Shown here: piece by piece, positions 60,537 through 64,000 of the stretch
Numbering within the stretch: position 1 is the stretch's first letter
How the letters are laid out: each line of letters opens with the position of its first letter
From: Prevotellaceae bacterium UBA711
Lineage (GTDB): Bacteria > Bacteroidota > Bacteroidia > Bacteroidales > Bacteroidaceae
Length of the DNA: 64,000 nucleotides
Direction: 5' to 3'
Assembly: GCA_002297545.1 (NCBI GenBank)
Contig: DBLZ01000042.1
Location: 5,625 to 69,624, forward strand
Program-made: the position numbers and the translations under genes
The notes under the pieces: model-generated
The model's input: only the letters and a program-made list of their open reading frames with translations
Told to the model about the DNA's origin: nothing
Databases searched by the model: none

Positions 60537-60544
60537 TACTTTTG
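60537..60544 (+). promoter_or_regulatory. -7 promoter element of the glycosylase-like gene
   Basis: TACTTTTG matches TAnnTTTG and lies 50 nt before the ATG at 60595, which rules out the longer upstream frame. Confidence 0.5.
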
Positions 60545-60594
60545 TCCATGAACCATTGGAGAAATGGCAAACCCGCAACCTACCCCATCCCGTC

Positions 60595-61161
60595 ATGAAC
60601 AACAATATAGAACACCACCCTTTTGAACCATTCATACCAGAGAGAGCAAGGATTCTCATGCTGGGCACATTTCCCCCGGCCCGACACAGATGGTGCATGC
60701 CTTTCTACTACCCCAACTTCCAGAACGACATGTGGCGCATCATGGGCCTCCTCTTCTTCAACGACAAGGAACACTTTATCATTAAAGGGGAAAAACGTTT
60801 TGACCAACCCCGGATAGAGGCATTCCTAAGAGAAAAAGGTATAGCAATGTATGACACCGCCACAAAGATAGTGCGCACCAAGAACACCGCCTCGGACAAG
60901 GACCTTAACATCATTGAGAAAACTGACGTGGAAGCAATGCTCGACCGCATGCCACAATGCACCACAATAATCACCGCCGGCCAACTCGCCACCACAACGC
61001 TCTGCCATCACCTCAGCGTAAAAGAGCCGAAAGTGGGCGATTACGTGGAATTGGATTATAAAGGACGTCAACTCCGAATCTACCGCATGCCAAGCACATC
61101 GCGTGCCTACCCCATGAAGCCCGAACACAAGGCGGAACAGTATGCCAAGGCTCTGCATTGA
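60595..61161 (+). CDS. Uracil-DNA-glycosylase-family protein
   Basis: 188 residues. ARILMLGTFPPARHRWCMPF resembles the first motif of UDG-superfamily enzymes of the mismatch-specific type (GTFP instead of GxDPG). CTTIITAGQLATTTLC and a late MPSTSRAYPMKPEHK block match the second motif and base-binding loop. It probably removes damaged or mismatched bases. Monocistronic. Exact family within the superfamily is uncertain. Confidence 0.75.
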   Translation: MNNNIEHHPFEPFIPERARILMLGTFPPARHRWCMPFYYPNFQNDMWRIMGLLFFNDKEHFIIKGEKRFDQPRIEAFLREKGIAMYDTATKIVRTKNTASDKDLNIIEKTDVEAMLDRMPQCTTIITAGQLATTTLCHHLSVKEPKVGDYVELDYKGRQLRIYRMPSTSRAYPMKPEHKAEQYAKALH

Positions 61162-61240
61162 TTGAGCTTGGCACAAGAAAACATTCTCATGGTTTCCTGA
61201 TACATTTATACCCAAAAAGCAATATAATCAGAATTATACA

Positions 61241-62047
61241 ATGGCAAAGATAAAGGTACAAGATACAAAAGTAAACGTGGTTAAAGTCAATGGAGAGGAC
61301 TATATCTGCCTGACAGACATGTTGCGAGCAAAAGATGGCGACTTCTTTATTACAGACTGGCTACGTAATCGAAATACGCTTGAATATATTGGTATTTGGG
61401 AGAAGGTTTATAATCCATGTTTTAATTATGGCGAATTCGCCACAATTAGAAATCAAGCTGGACTAAACAACTTCAAGATAAGCGTAAAAGAGTTCACATC
61501 CCGTACCCATGCCATCAGTTTACAAGCAAAGGCCGGCCGATACGGTGGTACATATGCACATAAGGACATCGCCTTCGAATTCGCGATGTGGATAAGCCCA
61601 GAATTTAAGATATATATCGTCAAAGAGTTCCAGCGCCTCAAAGCCGAAGAGCAGGCACAACTCGGCTGGTCTGCCAAGCGAGAACTATCGAAGATTAACT
61701 ACCGAATACATACCGATGCCATCAAGCAAAATCTTATCCCCTCGGAAGTCACGCCGGCACAGGCAAACATCATCTATGCCAACGAGGCCGACGTACTGAA
61801 CGTGGCAATGTTCGGCATGACGGCAAAGCAATGGCGCGAAGCCAATCCCAACAACAAAGGAAACATACGGGACTATGCCACCATCAACGAACTTATCTGC
61901 CTCTCGAACATGGAGAACCTCAATGCCGTATTCATCAATCAAGGCATGCCACAGGGAGAACGGCTCATCAAGCTCAACCGGATTGCCATACAGCAGATGA
62001 GTGTGCTGGAGAGCAGCGACAATGGTGACAAGAAGCTACTGAAATAA
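61241..62047 (+). CDS. KilA-N domain protein
   Basis: 268 residues. Residues about 1-130 are a KilA-N DNA-binding domain: YICLTDMLRAKDGDFFITDW, EYIGIWEKVYNPCFNYGEF, and TYAHKDIAFEFAMWISPEFK. The rest is helical and ends in Lys. KilA-N proteins come from phages and large DNA viruses, but solitary chromosomal copies are common in Bacteroidales. Regulatory role likely; no partner gene is adjacent. Confidence 0.88.
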   Translation: MAKIKVQDTKVNVVKVNGEDYICLTDMLRAKDGDFFITDWLRNRNTLEYIGIWEKVYNPCFNYGEFATIRNQAGLNNFKISVKEFTSRTHAISLQAKAGRYGGTYAHKDIAFEFAMWISPEFKIYIVKEFQRLKAEEQAQLGWSAKRELSKINYRIHTDAIKQNLIPSEVTPAQANIIYANEADVLNVAMFGMTAKQWREANPNNKGNIRDYATINELICLSNMENLNAVFINQGMPQGERLIKLNRIAIQQMSVLESSDNGDKKLLK

Positions 62048-62102
62048 TCAACCGTCTATACACCCCTTCCATTAGCTTAGCCATCATAAGCACATACGCA
62101 CC

Positions 62103-62609
62103 TCACCTATGCCACAGCACCACCTCACCCGCGGCAATGGAGGCCTGCACGTCTATTAGCCGTTGGTTGGAAGAACCGCGGAAGAGCAAATCCGTATCGC
62201 GCAAGGATTGCACGAACGGACCGTCTACAAGAACATCCAGATACTGCAACAATTCCATTATCTCGGCCTTAGCTTCATGCTGCAAGGCCTCCCAAGTGTA
62301 ACCTGTATAGCACCAGATAGTCTTGTCTGTTTCCGTCTTTATGCGCCTGCACAATTCAAGGCATCCTTTGGCTTGAAGCAAAGGGTCACCACCCGAAAGT
62401 GTAACGTTGGCAAACGGGTCGGCCACGATAATCCGCATCAATTGTCCAACGTTCATGATATGGCCTCCCGTCTCATCCCACGAACCGGGATTATGGCAAC
62501 CGGGACAATGGTGGCGGCAACCTGCCAAGTATACGCTGGTACGGAAACCCGGGCCATCCACAGTGGTATCCTCAAGGATATCAAGTACTCTCAATTCCGT
62601 ATTAGTCAT
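62103..62609 (-). CDS. nrdG: Anaerobic ribonucleotide reductase activating protein
   Basis: 168 residues, radical-SAM activase that installs the glycyl radical on NrdD. The Fe-S motif CRHHCPGC (CxxxCxxC) is in VYLAGCRHHCPGCHNPGSWD. ANVTLSGGDPLLQ is the SAM-binding GGE-like motif. Located downstream of nrdD on the same strand with a 149-nt gap. Confidence 0.95.
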   Translation of the reverse strand: MTNTELRVLDILEDTTVDGPGFRTSVYLAGCRHHCPGCHNPGSWDETGGHIMNVGQLMRIIVADPFANVTLSGGDPLLQAKGCLELCRRIKTETDKTIWCYTGYTWEALQHEAKAEIMELLQYLDVLVDGPFVQSLRDTDLLFRGSSNQRLIDVQASIAAGEVVLWHR

Positions 62610-62758
62610 TGATTATAGCCATTTACAAATAAACACTAACGTGGTTGTAAGCACAAGCATCCACACAGCCGACAACAAAGGCCGACGACCGACATCCGCG
62701 GCACACATGGCCACAAAATGCCGGTCGTCTATGGATGTTTTTCTTTATATTCTTCTAT

Positions 62759-64000
62759 TTAACTGTGAATAACACGGTCGTTCAGTTCGGCCAACTTGGC
62801 CTTGTTCCATCTATCGGTGGTCCCGACCAGATAACCTGTGATGCGTTGCAGGCGATCTATGTGGGTGCCGCCACAGTGCGGACATTTATCCATTACCTTC
62901 TCGGCATTCTCATAACCACAGTCCATGCAACGGTTGCGGGTATGGTTGACGGAACCGTAACCGATGTTCAACCTGTCCATCATGTCAACGATATTCATCA
63001 CTGCCTCGGGGTTGTGGGTGGCATCGCCGTCTATCTCCACATAGAAGATATGTCCGCCCGTGGTGAGTGCATGATATGGAGCCTCTATCTGTGCCTTATG
63101 CAATGCGGAACACTTATAGTAGACAGGAACATGGTTGGAGTTGGTGTAATAGTCCTTATCCGTGACTCCCGGGATGATGCCGAACTTCTTCTTGTCGAAC
63201 TTGGTGAAGCGTCCGGACAATCCCTCTGCGGGTGTTGCAAGGATACTATAGTTGTGTTGGTAACGGTCGCAGAACTCCAAGGCGCGATCACGCATATAGG
63301 TGACTATCTTCAAGCCCAAAGCCTGGCTTTCCTCGCTTTCGCCATGGTGCTTGCCAGTGAGAGCAATGAGACACTCGGCAAGTCCTATGAAGCCTATACC
63401 CAAGGTACCTTGGTTGATGACGGAAGCTATGGTGTCATCCGGCTTAAGGTTTTCGCTGCCAATCCAAAGGCCACGCATCAGGAGCGGGAACTGCTTGGCA
63501 TAAGCCGTCTTCTGGAACTCCATGCGATCATGAAGTTGCTGGGCAGTGATCTCCAGCAGGCTGTCCAGTTTGGCAAAGAATGCTGATATTCTATCCTCCC
63601 TATCCTTGATACCCATGCACTCTATGGCAAGACGCACGATATTTATGGTGGAGAAAGACAGGTTACCACGCCCTACACTGGTTTTGGGACCAAAACGGTT
63701 CTCGAAGACGCGGGTGCGACATCCCATCGTGGCACATTCCCAGCGATAACGTTCCGGATCGTTGGCGTCCCACTTCTCGTTGTAGTTGAAGGGAGCGTCC
63801 AAGTTGATGAAGTTTGGGAAAAAGCGTCGGGCTGTCACTTGGCAGGCATACTTATACAGGTCATAGTTGCGATCGGTGGGCAGGTAGCTTACACCACGCT
63901 TCTTCTTCCATATCTGTATGGGGAATATGGCCGTCTCTCCATTGCCCACCCCCTCATAAGTGCTCTTCAGCAACTCGCGGATGATGCAACGTCCCTCGGC
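62759..64000 (-). CDS. nrdD: Anaerobic ribonucleoside-triphosphate reductase, C-terminal part
   Basis: About 413 residues visible; the frame is open through the right edge of the window, so the N-terminal ATP-cone and part of the barrel are outside. Features: ATMGCRTRVFENRFGP with an active-site Cys; a C-terminal zinc site (CMDCGYENAEKVMDKCPHC); and the glycyl radical block RITGYLVGTTDRWN. Reduces NTPs to dNTPs without oxygen, activated by NrdG. Consistent with an anaerobic gut bacterium. Confidence 0.95.
   Translation of the reverse strand, partial: AEGRCIIRELLKSTYEGVGNGETAIFPIQIWKKKRGVSYLPTDRNYDLYKYACQVTARRFFPNFINLDAPFNYNEKWDANDPERYRWECATMGCRTRVFENRFGPKTSVGRGNLSFSTINIVRLAIECMGIKDREDRISAFFAKLDSLLEITAQQLHDRMEFQKTAYAKQFPLLMRGLWIGSENLKPDDTIASVINQGTLGIGFIGLAECLIALTGKHHGESEESQALGLKIVTYMRDRALEFCDRYQHNYSILATPAEGLSGRFTKFDKKKFGIIPGVTDKDYYTNSNHVPVYYKCSALHKAQIEAPYHALTTGGHIFYVEIDGDATHNPEAVMNIVDMMDRLNIGYGSVNHTRNRCMDCGYENAEKVMDKCPHCGGTHIDRLQRITGYLVGTTDRWNKAKLAELNDRVIHS

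Overview
The window is a piece of a Bacteroidales chromosome (Bacteroides/Prevotella-type) carrying a complete-looking Mu-like transposable prophage of about 40.1 kb. The bacterial assignment rests on repeated TAnnTTTG promoter elements, lipoprotein and type IX-like C-terminal signals, GH43 and GH95 polysaccharide enzymes, a sialic-acid operon with an AGE/RenBP-type epimerase, and class III (NrdD/NrdG) ribonucleotide reductase. I cannot fix the genus.

Host, left (1-7289): the 3' part of a ClC chloride channel gene, a 68-bp inverted-repeat element, a small lipoprotein, an ECF sigma factor, a GH43-like lipoprotein, a secreted protein with a C-terminal sorting-like motif, a repeat-bearing intergenic region, and the C-terminal part of an outer-membrane beta-barrel gene whose N-terminal part lies on the far side of the prophage (47425-49265).

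Prophage (about 7290-47424): both ends carry repeated TTCGTTYTG-type sites in inverted orientation. Four gene blocks can be read. (1) 7476-27354, minus: protease/scaffold, major capsid, amidase, an overlapping lysis pair, tail tube, frameshifted tail chaperones, tape measure, tail-tip proteins and a 2296-residue receptor-binding protein. (2) 27550-37899, plus: small and large terminase, Mu gp36-like protein, portal, a MuF head protein with a toxin-like C-terminus, a holin-like protein, a diversity-generating retroelement (template repeat, reverse transcriptase, DUF4376 protein), a thymidylate-synthase-fold protein with a dCMP-type active site, and a DNA adenine methylase. (3) 37980-45220, minus: tail completion genes, DUF3164 and small early genes, a RecA-like ATPase, MuB and MuA. 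(4) 45341-46733, plus: S24 repressor and a membrane protein. The template repeat at 33793-33905 matches the 3' end of the receptor-binding gene (7543-7655) over 113 bp, with substitutions concentrated at template adenines. The general layout recalls the DGR-bearing Mu-like Bacteroides phages known as hankyphage.

Host, right (47425-64000): an apparent minus-strand operon for host glycan and sialic-acid use (GH95 fucosidase, NanA lyase, a NanM-kelch/sodium-symporter fusion, AGE epimerase, nitroreductase, SstT, YhcH), then tRNA-Thr(GGT), an SDR oxidoreductase, a uracil-DNA-glycosylase-like protein, a KilA-N protein, nrdG and the 3' part of nrdD.

The most striking items are: the remote DGR target; a strongly structured minus-strand RNA candidate just after the DGR operon (35918-36065); the dCMP-hydroxymethylase-like protein beside a DNA methylase; and the MuF toxin-like head protein that appears to be reached by a -1 shift from the portal gene.
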